Of a DNA stretch of 64,000 bases, positions 41,315 to 50,827 are shown in pieces (positions within the stretch are counted from its first letter, which is position 1; every line of letters begins with the position of its first letter). The stretch is taken from assembly GCF_047124445.1 (NCBI RefSeq), contig NZ_CP138921.1, positions 3,472,001-3,536,000 of the forward strand, given 5' to 3'. The stretch is from Shimia sp047124445. GTDB taxonomy: Bacteria > Pseudomonadota > Alphaproteobacteria > Rhodobacterales > Rhodobacteraceae. The notes beneath the pieces were generated by a model. It ran no database searches and was not told where the DNA came from. It saw only the letters and a program-made list of their open reading frames with translations. The translations under genes and the position numbers were made by a program.

Positions 41315-42317
41315 TTTTCTGTTTGTTAGACTGTCGTCCGACACAGGAAGTCCGTTTTTGCGACAAACAATGGGTTTTTGAGATCCTTTAGTTGCCCCCT
41401 CACCCTTGATGTCTGTCTTTTCGGGCAGAGTTTTTGAGTACTCACAGCACCGTCAGGCAAACCTGAGTCAATGTGAGTGAACGTCGAAATGGGCGGAGAG
41501 CAGGCTTTCGCTTCGGCCGGAACCAGTGACCGCTTTGGCCCTTAAAGCAGAAGCCGCTAGAAACGACGGAGAGCTGCCATATGCGGCGAGGGGCTCAAAG
41601 TTGGTTAGGAGCTGCTCAGTGGACATTTTGGGCTAGAAAACATTTCCCTGAATCCGTTTCGTTATTTATTTCGCATCGGCCGTTTCTTCCTTGATTGTAG
41701 CCTGAGAATCGGTGGCGGTTTGGCGCTTGCTCTTACCGATGTGCCAAATCAAAAATTTGGGGAGTAGTATCGCTTCCAGTCCAAGTGAGGAGAAATTAGG
41801 TCAACTTTGTCTTGGGGTGTTTTTGTTGCGCAGGAGCGCAACCTGCGAGGCTTTTGGTGGATTTCGCGCGTACCCTGATTTCTCAGCGCCATTTGGCTTG
41901 GTTCAATCACGGAAATTGGCAAACTCAAGTAAAATTCGCTGCGCGGAAATCGTTGCCCGCGTTTCTTGGTACCGTGCGCCCTGACTGCCAGTTAGAGCGG
42001 GTCAGTTTCGACTCGGAAATTGTGCGTCCAAGGTGACGCAGGCGCATGAAGCTCTCTCAATTGCGACACACGCAATGGGGGTCACGGATAAGATTTTCAG
42101 CGCGACGGGGTCTTCTGCTTCGATAAGAATCTGAACTGTTTCAGTGGCTTGAGACAGAATTGCCCTGCTGTGTGAAAATGGCATTGACATAAATTTCCCA
42201 TGTGTGAATTATATTTCAGTGGCTGATATATATTGCGGAATCGGGAGGAGGACGCGAAGCTGCTGTTAGCAGAGGTGTTCAACATCTCTATGATCCAAGG
42301 CATGGGAGGAGTGCACA
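41315..42317. other. About 1 kb without a convincing gene
   Basis: Short frames only, none with both a ribosome site and family likeness. Part of it (near 41490-41590) resembles decayed coding DNA. Visible items: an inverted repeat ATTGCG-ACACA-CGCAAT at 42060-42076, 242 bp upstream of the next operon, and the leader with GGGAGGAG before ATG 42318. Promoter and operator of the sugar operon must lie in the last part. Confidence 0.55.
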
Positions 42318-43337
42318 ATGGGGATCTTCGGAAAGAAAATTGTGACGACAACATTGCTTGCTTCGTCGCTGGCTTTGTCGGCGGGGATGGCACTGGCAGA
42401 AGACGGCAAACGCATTGCGTTTTTTGTGTCGGATCTGTCCAACGTATTTCACCAGTCGCAAGCGGCGGCTGCTGAGAAATACGCGATGGAGCAATATGGC
42501 GCCAAGGTTGTGGTGTTTGATGGTCAGGCAGACAGTGCTGTAATGACGCAGAATGTTGATCAGGTGGTGGCCGGCGGGTTTGATGCCGCAAGCCTGCATA
42601 TTTGGGATGCCGAAGCAGCCGCGCCGGGTGTGATGGACGCGTTGGATGAGGGCATTGTCATGACCTCATTCTTCAGCCCGATCACCGACACCGGCATTCC
42701 AACTGCGCGTAGCGATGAGGCCAGTGTATCCTTTGAAATGGGCGCGCAGATGGCCAAGGCCTGGAAAGATGCGCATCCAGATAAGCCGATTGTGATGGTG
42801 CAACTGGGCTGGCCAAACCACACCGAAGTAAACTCCGGCCGCACAGCGCCGTTTGTCGAAGGTGTATTGTCGGTTGATCCATCGGCGGAAAACCTTGGTG
42901 CCCTGGACTCCAGCAAGGGTCAAGAAGCGGCCAAGCAGATCATCGTCGACCTTCTGACTCAGCGTCCTGAAGTGAACCTGATCTATTCCGAAGCGTCCAA
43001 CCTGACCGTGGGCACCATGGCGGGTCTGTCGCAACTGGGACGAGGTAAGTTCAAGGATGGCAAGCCGCTGACGGAGATTGTGGCTAGCGTGGACTTTGAT
43101 GCCGTGGAAATCGACCAGGTGTTTGATCCGGACTCCAGCCTCAAGGTCTCCATGGGCCTGCCTCCGCTGGAAACAGCGCAAGGCCGTATCGATCTGATCA
43201 TGGACGTCCTGGAAGGCAAAGTGGCGCCAAAGTCTGACACTGCAGAAGAGTTCTTCTACAAAGCCTACACCATCTCTGACTGGACGATGGAGAAGGCGGA
43301 CGCGCAGAAGTGGCTCGACAGCCAGTTCGGCAGCTGA
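42318..43337 (+). CDS. Sugar ABC transporter periplasmic binding protein (RbsB type)
   Basis: 339 residues. A signal peptide (about 1-27, ending SAGMALA) precedes KRIAFFVSDLSNVFHQSQAAAAEKYAMEQYGAKVVVFDGQAD, the periplasmic binding protein-like I fold of ribose/galactose-type transporters, and VDQVVAGGFDAASLHI. It would bring a sugar or polyol to the permeases. The substrate-binding residues do not identify the ligand. A GC-rich hairpin between this gene and the ATPase gene (43353-43393) should keep the binding protein at a higher level. It heads the catabolic operon that reaches 56113. Confidence 0.88.
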   Translation: MGIFGKKIVTTTLLASSLALSAGMALAEDGKRIAFFVSDLSNVFHQSQAAAAEKYAMEQYGAKVVVFDGQADSAVMTQNVDQVVAGGFDAASLHIWDAEAAAPGVMDALDEGIVMTSFFSPITDTGIPTARSDEASVSFEMGAQMAKAWKDAHPDKPIVMVQLGWPNHTEVNSGRTAPFVEGVLSVDPSAENLGALDSSKGQEAAKQIIVDLLTQRPEVNLIYSEASNLTVGTMAGLSQLGRGKFKDGKPLTEIVASVDFDAVEIDQVFDPDSSLKVSMGLPPLETAQGRIDLIMDVLEGKVAPKSDTAEEFFYKAYTISDWTMEKADAQKWLDSQFGS

Positions 43338-43352
43338 TCCGGATGGGGAGTT

Positions 43353-43393
43353 GGCGGTCCCGACAACGGTAGGGATGCCCGGCCGGGGCCGCC
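43353..43393 (+). terminator. Attenuator-like hairpin between binding-protein and ATPase genes
   Basis: GGCGGTCCC (43353-43361) pairs with GGGGCCGCC (43385-43393), with one G-U pair and a 23-base loop that itself can fold. No T tract. Typical of ABC operons in which the first gene is more highly expressed. Confidence 0.5.
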
Positions 43394-43490
43394 GCAATCA
43401 CAAAGCAATTTGAAATTTGCCACCAATGAACGAAACTTTGCGCAACCAGCGCCGAAACCGGCCTCCGCTTCGATCCAGGGAGAAGCAATA

Positions 43491-45014
43491 ATGACCGCAG
43501 AACCTGCAAATACGGTTCTTTCCGTTGATGGGCTGACCAAAGACTACCCCGGTGTTCGGGCGGTTGATAATGTCACCTTCTCGATCAACACCAGCTCTGT
43601 TCATTGTCTGGTGGGGGAAAACGGCGCTGGCAAATCCACCTTGGTGAAGATGCTCACAGGCGCGCTGGAGCCGACAAACGGTAAGATGTCCGTGAACGGA
43701 CAAGCCTATGCTCCGTCCAGCCCGCAAGAGGCCCGGGACGGTGGTATCGCCACCTTGTTTCAGGAACTTCATGTGGTTGATGAATTGACGGTTTTAGAAA
43801 ATTTGACTCTGGGCATGGAGAAGACCCGCTTTGGCTTTTTCGTGAAATCCGATCTTGAGGATCGTGTGATCCAGACGCTGGCCACCATCGAGCCGTCCAT
43901 CGACCCAAGAGCCCGCGTCTCAACTTTGAGCGTGGCGCAGAAACAGATCATCGAAATCGCCCGTGCGGCCTCATCCGGGGCCAGCATCATTATTATGGAC
44001 GAGCCCACCGCCGCCCTGTCCGAGCGGGAAGTTGAGCGGCTGTTTACTGTGATACGGCGTTTGCGTGAGAACAACGTCACTGTGATCTATATCTCCCACA
44101 AGCTTGATGAGATCTTCGAGTTGGGCGACACCGTGACGGTTCTGCGGGACGGCAAGCATATCACGACCTGTCCGTTGTCAGACGTGGATGGACGTGGAGC
44201 GCTGATCGAGATGATGATCGGCCGCACCGTCTTTCAGACCTATTCGCCGCGCGGTGCGATAGGAGACAAGGTGGTTCTAAAGGCGGAAAATCTGACCAAC
44301 ACATTGCTCAAGAACGTGTCGTTTGACATCAAGGAAGGCGAAATCGTTGGCTTCTACGGCCTCGTTGGCGCCGGGAAAACCGAGGTGGCACGAGCGCTTT
44401 TTGGCGCCGATCCTTTTGATGGACGCGTGACGTTTCATGACAAGTCGGGAGGGAAATCTCCTAAGGAGGCCATTGCCAAAGGCATCGCCCTGGTTCCGGA
44501 GGAGCGCCGGACGCAAGGCCTGTTCACCAGTTTGACGATCCGCGAAAATGTGCCGGTGATGAACTTGCCACGGGTGACTTCCAAGGGGGTCTTCAAAGCG
44601 GCGGATGTACGCGATGCGTCGCACGGATATGTGCGCCAGTTGGGTATTGCGACCAGTTCAATCGAGAAACACACGGAGAAGCTTTCCGGTGGAAATCAAC
44701 AGAAAGTGGTGTTGGCCAAATGTCTGTTTTCGCAAGCCGATCTGCTTCTGCTTGATGAGCCAACCCGCGGTGTCGATGTCGGCGCAAAAACTGAGATCTA
44801 TGACATCATCAAGGACTTGGCTGACGAAGGAAACGCCGTGGCTGTCTTTTCGTCAGAGCTCGAAGAAGTGCTGGGCATCTGTGATCGCATTTTCCTGATG
44901 TTTGATGGCCATTTACAGGAGGAAATCCTCAATGGGCCAGATGTGGACATCGCCCACATTCTCAACGTGGTCACCGGTGGCCAAGACTCCCAACATCAGG
45001 AGATTGCGCTATGA
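43491..45014 (+). CDS. Sugar ABC transporter ATP-binding protein (two ABC domains)
   Basis: 507 residues from ATG 43491 after AGGGAGAAGCAATA; the frame is open to 43410. Two ATPase halves are visible: the first with GENGAGKSTLVKML, LSVAQKQIIEIARA and IIIMDEPTAALS, the second with GLVGAGKTEVARALFG, LSGGNQQKVVLAKCL and LLLDEPTRGVDVGAKTEIY. As in RbsA/AraG, the first half has the weaker signature. It energises uptake by the two permeases downstream. The next gene starts inside its stop (ATGA). Confidence 0.93.
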   Translation: MTAEPANTVLSVDGLTKDYPGVRAVDNVTFSINTSSVHCLVGENGAGKSTLVKMLTGALEPTNGKMSVNGQAYAPSSPQEARDGGIATLFQELHVVDELTVLENLTLGMEKTRFGFFVKSDLEDRVIQTLATIEPSIDPRARVSTLSVAQKQIIEIARAASSGASIIIMDEPTAALSEREVERLFTVIRRLRENNVTVIYISHKLDEIFELGDTVTVLRDGKHITTCPLSDVDGRGALIEMMIGRTVFQTYSPRGAIGDKVVLKAENLTNTLLKNVSFDIKEGEIVGFYGLVGAGKTEVARALFGADPFDGRVTFHDKSGGKSPKEAIAKGIALVPEERRTQGLFTSLTIRENVPVMNLPRVTSKGVFKAADVRDASHGYVRQLGIATSSIEKHTEKLSGGNQQKVVLAKCLFSQADLLLLDEPTRGVDVGAKTEIYDIIKDLADEGNAVAVFSSELEEVLGICDRIFLMFDGHLQEEILNGPDVDIAHILNVVTGGQDSQHQEIAL

Positions 45015-46036
45015 GCAGTGTCACCGAAACTCTGCCCACCAAACGTGCCCGCGAAAAGATGAGCGATGAGGCCTTCATCACATCACTGGTTGCGGGCGTT
45101 GCAATCATCCTATTCCTGATCGCCGCGATCATGGTGCCAAACTTCTTTCAGTGGCAGAACGTGGTCAACTTGGTCACCAACAACTGGGCGGTCATTGCTC
45201 TGGGTATTGGCGTCACTTTCCTGTTGGTTTCTGGCAATTTCGACCTCTCGGTCGGCGGTATTGTTGCATTGGCTGGCGTGCTCTCGGTTTGGTTTGCGCA
45301 AAGCCCGGACGGTGCGAATGCGCTGTCGACCGGCTTGGGGTTGTCCTATCCAGTTGCTATTGCCTGTGCTCTGGCAGGTGCACTGGCGATAGGGGCTCTC
45401 AACGCCCTCTTCGTAGTACGCTTTGGCATCCCGTCCATCATTGTCACCCTTGGCACCATGATGGTGGCGCGCGGCGTTGCGCAGGTCATCACCCATGGCT
45501 CTCAGCGCAACACCAACCTGCCGGACGAGTTTGGCTTTCTGGGCAATTTGAGCATGTTTGGCACCTCGATCAAATTCCCAGTGGTGCTGATGGGGGTGCT
45601 TCTGCTGATTGCGATCTTTGTGGAGCGGAAAATGGTTTTTGGCCGCCTGACCTATTGGATTGGGGCCAATCCTGAGGCGGCAACGCTTTCTGGTATCGAC
45701 CGGGGCCGCCACATCACAAAGCTTTATCTGTTCAGTGCGGGCATTGCCGGGATTGTCGGTATTTTACTGGCGTCCGAATATAAGTCCGGCTTTTCCAATC
45801 GCGGCCTGCTGATGGAGTTTGACGCATTGGTTATCGCACTCTTGGGCGGTGTCGCAATTGCTGGAGGCTTTGGCTCGGTCATCGGAATGTTCTTCGGTGC
45901 AATCATCCTTGCCGTGGTCACTTCAGCGGCGACCGGCTTGGTGCTCTCGCCGGATTGGCAATTCATCCTGAAAGCCGTCGCGGTCTTCCTCGCGATTGTG
46001 GCACAAACCTGGGCATTGGCCCGTCGGAACAAGTGA
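45011..46036 (+). CDS. Sugar ABC transporter permease (first)
   Basis: 341 residues with about nine hydrophobic segments. The family motif LLVSGNFDLSVGGIVALAGVLS (RbsC/AraH/XylH type) and FGIPSIIVTLGTMMVARGVAQVITHG are present. It sits in the inner membrane as half of the translocation channel with the next permease. Start by ATGA overlap with the ATPase gene, end by GTGA overlap with the next. Confidence 0.92.
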   Translation: MSSVTETLPTKRAREKMSDEAFITSLVAGVAIILFLIAAIMVPNFFQWQNVVNLVTNNWAVIALGIGVTFLLVSGNFDLSVGGIVALAGVLSVWFAQSPDGANALSTGLGLSYPVAIACALAGALAIGALNALFVVRFGIPSIIVTLGTMMVARGVAQVITHGSQRNTNLPDEFGFLGNLSMFGTSIKFPVVLMGVLLLIAIFVERKMVFGRLTYWIGANPEAATLSGIDRGRHITKLYLFSAGIAGIVGILLASEYKSGFSNRGLLMEFDALVIALLGGVAIAGGFGSVIGMFFGAIILAVVTSAATGLVLSPDWQFILKAVAVFLAIVAQTWALARRNK

Positions 46037-47076
46037 GTACGATGACAATGTCTTCTCAATCCACACATCCGGAAGTCAGCTTTACTGCCAAGGCGACGGG
46101 CTTCCTGCGCAATTACTACATATACTTTGTTTTAATCGCGGTTGTCGCCTTGTTGAGCACGGCAAACCTAGACCAGTTTGGTTTGTTTGAACGTGGTAAC
46201 TTTCTGAACAAGCGCAACATCATCAATATCCTGCGGGTGTCCGCGCCTATATTGGTGATTGCTGGGGCGTTCACGCTGTTGATGGTGTCAGGCTACATCG
46301 ACCTCTCCGTTGGCAGCACCATGGGCCTCACAGCCGTGATCTATGCGCTGCTTGCGATCAACGGAGTGCCATTTGTGCCGGCCTTTGCGCTGACAGTTTT
46401 GGCGGGCGCGGTGTTGGGCGCGATCAACGGAATATTGGTCGTCCGACTTAACATCACACCAGTGATTGCCACGTTGATCACACTCAGCCTGTTTAAAGGC
46501 ATTGCCCTCCTGCTGGTCGAAGATGGCGTGTCAGCAATCAAGTCTGGTGGCGGTCTGAAGATGCCGGCATGGTTCAATGACTATGGCCGGGATGGAATTT
46601 TCCTAAAGTTGCCTGCCGCCTTCTGGGTTGCAGTGGCGGTCACGCTGGTGCTGATCGTGGTGCAGAACCGCGGAAAGCTTGGCAAATACGCTGCGGCCAC
46701 CGGCGGTAACCCCACAGCAGCGAAGCTGTCGGGCATTAATACGGGGCGTACAGTGTTCCTGCTGTATGTGATCGTAGGGGTGACCGCTGCGCTGGCTGGG
46801 ATTGCGCGCTCAAGCTTCATGTCTCTGGGCGATCCGCTTTCTGGCGACGGCATGGAATTGACCGCGATCCTCGTAGTCCTGCTGGGCGGTACGGCATTTA
46901 GTGGCGGTGAAGGTCGCGTGCTGCGTTCTTTTGTCGGTGCGCTGATCATCATGGCACTCACTGTCGGCATGTTGACCATTGTGCCCGCCTATTATCAAAC
47001 ACTTGTCATCGGTTCCGCGCTTTTGGCGGCGGCGGCGACCAACCATCTTGTCAGCCAAAAAGGCAAAGTATCGTGA
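46033..47076 (+). CDS. Sugar ABC transporter permease (second)
   Basis: 347 residues from a GTG at 46033 that overlaps the previous stop by four bases; ATG 46042 or 46048 are possible later starts. About nine hydrophobic segments, with GYIDLSVGSTMGLTAVIYALLAING and LNITPVIATLITLSLFKGIALLLVEDGVSA, as in RbsC-type permeases. With the first permease it forms a heterodimeric channel. The two differ clearly, so this is not a recent duplication. Confidence 0.9.
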   Translation: MSTMTMSSQSTHPEVSFTAKATGFLRNYYIYFVLIAVVALLSTANLDQFGLFERGNFLNKRNIINILRVSAPILVIAGAFTLLMVSGYIDLSVGSTMGLTAVIYALLAINGVPFVPAFALTVLAGAVLGAINGILVVRLNITPVIATLITLSLFKGIALLLVEDGVSAIKSGGGLKMPAWFNDYGRDGIFLKLPAAFWVAVAVTLVLIVVQNRGKLGKYAAATGGNPTAAKLSGINTGRTVFLLYVIVGVTAALAGIARSSFMSLGDPLSGDGMELTAILVVLLGGTAFSGGEGRVLRSFVGALIIMALTVGMLTIVPAYYQTLVIGSALLAAAATNHLVSQKGKVS

Positions 47077-48044
47077 GTACCATGACCCCAAATCCAGAAC
47101 AGATGCGCCTGATCGCCCAAGTGCTGTCGATGCACTACGAGGACGAACGCGCGCAGTCTGACATCGCCAAGGCACTGGATTTATCCACTGCCAAGGTCAA
47201 CCGCCTGATCAAACAGGGGCGTGAGTTGGGTATGGTTCAGATCACTATCAAGAGCCCGCTGATGCGGTTCTTTGATCTGGAACGTGAGATCACCAAACGC
47301 TGGTCTCTCAAGCGCTGCCTGGTTGTCCCTTCCGTTACCGGCAGCGCGCCCTCAACGCTGAATGAGGTCGGCAAAGGTGCAGCCAAACTGCTGCTGGATG
47401 TCATCCGAGATGGGGACAAGATTGCCATTTCAGGCGGCAAAACTCTAAGTGTTTTGATTGAAAACCTGATGCCTGGCGCGGAATATGAGGTCGAGGTCGT
47501 ACCCATGACCGGCGGAGTACAAGGGCAGCACTACACTGACGTGAACCACATCGCGACGCAACTGGCCGATAAGCTGTCTGGTCGCGCCCGGTTGATCCAT
47601 GCGCCTTTGCACGCGGATTCCGAAGGAGAACGCGATTTGGTGATGTCGGTGAGGTCCGTCCGCGAGGTGATGGACGAAGCCCGCAGCGCCAATGTGGCGG
47701 TCGTTGGTATTGGCGCTGTGGTCGGGGCAGACAGCACCTACTATCTGGCCCATCCGGTATCAGACGTAGAGCGCAACCGCCTTTACAAGACGGGTGTGCG
47801 CAGTGAATTTTTAGGCCACCTCATTCAGGAAGACGGCTCTGTATCGGGCAACAGTTACAACTCGCGACTGGTGGCTTTGCTGCCGCAGGAACTTGCCCGC
47901 ATCCCGGTCACCATCGCCATCGCATCCGGTGCAGAGAAGGTCGAGCCCATCGCCGCGGCTCTGAACGGCGGCTATTTCAATTCGCTTGTCACGGACGAGC
48001 ACACCGCAACCGCGCTGCTGAAACAGGAGGTGCTCCATGCTTGA
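47073..48044 (+). CDS. SorC family sugar-binding transcriptional regulator
   Basis: 323 residues, GTG start overlapping the permease stop. The N-terminal HTH MRLIAQVLSMHYEDERAQSDIAKALDLSTAKVNRLIKQGRELGMVQI is followed by the SorC sugar-phosphate-binding domain with DKIAISGGKTLSVLIENLMPG and VGIGAVVGADSTYYLAHP. SorC-type regulators (for example EryD, DeoR of Bacillus) sense phosphorylated sugars. It probably controls this operon through a site upstream of 42318. Its end carries the AGGAGG of the next gene. Confidence 0.9.
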   Translation: MSTMTPNPEQMRLIAQVLSMHYEDERAQSDIAKALDLSTAKVNRLIKQGRELGMVQITIKSPLMRFFDLEREITKRWSLKRCLVVPSVTGSAPSTLNEVGKGAAKLLLDVIRDGDKIAISGGKTLSVLIENLMPGAEYEVEVVPMTGGVQGQHYTDVNHIATQLADKLSGRARLIHAPLHADSEGERDLVMSVRSVREVMDEARSANVAVVGIGAVVGADSTYYLAHPVSDVERNRLYKTGVRSEFLGHLIQEDGSVSGNSYNSRLVALLPQELARIPVTIAIASGAEKVEPIAAALNGGYFNSLVTDEHTATALLKQEVLHA

Positions 48045-49044
48045 TAGACAGGAAAATGAGATGCTCACGCGTGAAATTGGCCGCTCTGGCATTGAGGCCT
48101 CAGCCATTGGTCTGGGCACTTGGGCAATTGGCGGCTGGATGTGGGGTGGCACGGACGAGGCTAAATCGATCAGTGCCATCCAGGCCTCCATTGACGAGGG
48201 CATCAGCCTGATCGACACGGCGCCGGCCTATGGCCAAGGAGTGGCCGAGGAGATTGTTGGCAAGGCGCTGAAAGGGCGTCGAGACAAAGTTGTCCTGGCT
48301 ACAAAATGCGGGCTGGTTTGGCACACGCAGAAAGGCAATCACTTCTTTGATTACGACAGCGGACCAGTGCATCGCTACCTAGGCAAAGACGCGATCATTT
48401 TTGAGGTAGAGCAAAGTCTGCGCCGCTTGGGGACCGACGTGATCGATCACTACATCACTCACTGGCAGGACCCGACCACACCGATTGACGAAACCATGGA
48501 GGCGTTGGAACTGTTGAAAACGCAGGGCAAAATTCGCTCCATCGGTGCCAGCAACACCACAGCTGACGACGTGCGCGCCTATTTGGATGCCGGCCAGTTG
48601 GACGCGGTGCAGGAGGAGTACTCCATGGTCAAGCGGGATCTGGACGCGAGTATGGCGCCGCTGTGTATCGAGGAGGGGGTTTCCATTCTGAGTTACTCCT
48701 CCTTGGCACTTGGTCTTCTGAGCGGAAAAGTTGGCCCTGATCGGGTGTTTGAAGGCGACGATCAGCGCAAGGGCAATCCACGATTTTCGATGGCCAACCG
48801 CGAAAAAGTGGCGCGTCTTATGCAGGCTATTGAGGTGGTTGCAGATGCGCATGGCGCCACCTGCGCCCAGACGGTCATTGCCTGGACTGTGCAACAGCCC
48901 GGGATCACCTTTTCGCTCTGCGGCGCGCGCGACGCTGGTCAAGCCGCAGAAAATGCCAAGGCGGGGCGCATTCGTCTCAGTGCTGAGGATCTTGCGATCA
49001 TCGACGCAGCGGCCACGAAGAACCTGACCAACCTCGACGGGTAA
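48037..49044 (+). CDS. Aldo/keto reductase
   Basis: 335 residues from ATG 48037, with the perfect CAGGAGGTGCTCC upstream; ATG 48061 (AGGAAAATGAG) is the alternative and gives the more typical TREIGRSGIEASAIGLGTWAIGG start. Catalytic tetrad positions are DTAPAYGQG (Asp, Tyr), VLATKCGL (Lys) and YITHWQDP (His). It reduces an aldehyde or ketone or oxidises a sugar with NAD(P)H. In the operon it may handle the aldose or the aldolase product. It overlaps the regulator gene by eight bases. Confidence 0.9.
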   Translation: MLDRQENEMLTREIGRSGIEASAIGLGTWAIGGWMWGGTDEAKSISAIQASIDEGISLIDTAPAYGQGVAEEIVGKALKGRRDKVVLATKCGLVWHTQKGNHFFDYDSGPVHRYLGKDAIIFEVEQSLRRLGTDVIDHYITHWQDPTTPIDETMEALELLKTQGKIRSIGASNTTADDVRAYLDAGQLDAVQEEYSMVKRDLDASMAPLCIEEGVSILSYSSLALGLLSGKVGPDRVFEGDDQRKGNPRFSMANREKVARLMQAIEVVADAHGATCAQTVIAWTVQQPGITFSLCGARDAGQAAENAKAGRIRLSAEDLAIIDAAATKNLTNLDG

Positions 49045-49102
49045 CCCTCGTCACATTTGAAACTTAGCCAACATCGCATGCGTTGCGGTGAACGGGAAAG
49101 CT

Positions 49103-50827
49103 ATGTCTAACGCTCGCCAAAAATCTCTGGCAGACATCAACGAAAACAGTGGTTTTGACGCTGTGGTCATTGGCGGCGGAGTCAATGGGATTGGGGTCTA
49201 TCGGGACCTGTCATTGCAAGGGTTGCGAGTGCTGCTGGTGGAACGCAACGATTTTGCCTCAGGCTGCTCAGCAGCGCCTTCGCGGATGATCCATGGTGGC
49301 CTTCGGTATCTGGAAAACGGCGAGTTTGATTTGGTGAAAGAGTCCCTGCGAGAACGGGACGCACTGCTGTGCAACGCGCCGCACATGGTCAAACCGTTGC
49401 CGACCGTGATACCAGTCACGTCGCTTTTCTCCGGCATCTTCAATTCTGCAGCGAGCTTCTTTGGGTGGCAGGGGCAACCGTCAAGCCGAGGGGCGTTGCC
49501 GATCAAGTTAGGTCTGAGCCTTTATGACTGGGTGACGCGGAAGAACCGCGCGCTGCCGTGCCACAGCTTTCAGGGTACTGCAGAAACCCGCACCCGATGG
49601 CCTGCATTAACGCGGGAGGCACGCTACTCGGCGGTGTACTACGATGCGTGGATCTCGCACCCGGAGCGCCTCTGTATTGAAATGATCTCGGACGTGGCAA
49701 AGGCGGTCCCTCAGAGTATCGCCCTAAATTACGCAGAGATTGTGAAAACCGAGCAGGGCTATGAGCTAACTTGTCAGCGTAGCGGGCAACGTTTTGACAT
49801 TCAGCCACGTACAGTGGTGCATGCGACGGGAGCCTGGCTCAACCAGTCAGTCACGGAGTTGGTCGACGAAAAAGCTGGCAGGATGGTCGGTGGCACCAAA
49901 GGGTCTCACCTGATCATTGACAACGCTGCGTTGGCGCGCGCGCTTGATGGCCACATGGCGTATTTTGAAAACGCAGATGGGCGGGTGTGTATCGTCTTCC
50001 CGTATCAGGGCAAGGTTCTGGCTGGGTCGACCGATATACGGGTGGAAACGCCCTGCAAAGTGCGCTGCGAAGAAGACGAGCTGATTTACATTCTGGAGTC
50101 GCTAAGGCAAGTGTTTCCGGACATTGATGTCGCACGCGAAGATGTTGTTTTCAGCTTCTCAGGGATTCGCCCGCTGCCAGAAAGCACGCAAGAGTTTACT
50201 GGGCGGATTTCGCGGGGGCATGATGTGAAACGCTTGCCCGGTGATGTGCCGCAGTTCTGCATGATTGGAGGAAAGTGGACGACCTTCCGCGCGTTTGCAG
50301 AGCAGGCGGCAGATATGGTGCTGCAGGAACTGCAAAAACCACGCCGCGTCGACACAATGACCCTGCCGATTGGCGGTGGCAAAGACTGGCCCGAGAACGT
50401 CGAGGCATATGCCGAGAACCTTAAGGCCTCTCACGCAGCTGGAGAAGGTCGGGTCGACCATCTCCTGTCGCACTACGGCAGTGGTGCGGAGCAGATGCAG
50501 CGCGCCTGCGCGGAGGGCGGCGCGGACGTGTCGATTGGCGAAGGCGCGCTCTATTCCCAAGCAGAGGTGCGCTGGCTCATTCGGAATGAGCGCGTGCAGA
50601 CCTTGTCGGACCTTGTTTTTCGCCGGACATCCCTTGCGATCACAGGCGCGATTTCCAGCGGGTTGATCCACGCCTTGGCCCTGCTTTTGGCAGAAGAACT
50701 GAATCTATCGCAGACTGAGGTTGCAGAACAGGAACGTCACCTCATCGAAGAATTGTCGGACTTCTATGGCGTCACGCCAGAGATGCTCGCAGAACGAACC
50801 AAAGAATGGAGTAAGAAATGCGCATAA
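49103..50827 (+). CDS. FAD-dependent glycerol-3-phosphate dehydrogenase-like enzyme (GlpD/EryB type)
   Basis: 574 residues from ATG 49103 (AACGGGAAAGCT upstream). The FAD-binding start FDAVVIGGGVNGIGVYRDLSLQGLRVLLVERNDFASGCSAAPSRMIHGGLRYLE is typical of GlpD. The C-terminal domain with VRWLIRNERVQTLSDLVFRRTSLAI is also as in GlpD. These membrane-bound dehydrogenases pass electrons to quinones. In erythritol operons the homologue EryB oxidises erythritol phosphate, and with an FGGY kinase downstream the same role, oxidation of a phosphorylated polyol, is likely here. Confidence 0.9.
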   Translation: MSNARQKSLADINENSGFDAVVIGGGVNGIGVYRDLSLQGLRVLLVERNDFASGCSAAPSRMIHGGLRYLENGEFDLVKESLRERDALLCNAPHMVKPLPTVIPVTSLFSGIFNSAASFFGWQGQPSSRGALPIKLGLSLYDWVTRKNRALPCHSFQGTAETRTRWPALTREARYSAVYYDAWISHPERLCIEMISDVAKAVPQSIALNYAEIVKTEQGYELTCQRSGQRFDIQPRTVVHATGAWLNQSVTELVDEKAGRMVGGTKGSHLIIDNAALARALDGHMAYFENADGRVCIVFPYQGKVLAGSTDIRVETPCKVRCEEDELIYILESLRQVFPDIDVAREDVVFSFSGIRPLPESTQEFTGRISRGHDVKRLPGDVPQFCMIGGKWTTFRAFAEQAADMVLQELQKPRRVDTMTLPIGGGKDWPENVEAYAENLKASHAAGEGRVDHLLSHYGSGAEQMQRACAEGGADVSIGEGALYSQAEVRWLIRNERVQTLSDLVFRRTSLAITGAISSGLIHALALLLAEELNLSQTEVAEQERHLIEELSDFYGVTPEMLAERTKEWSKKCA

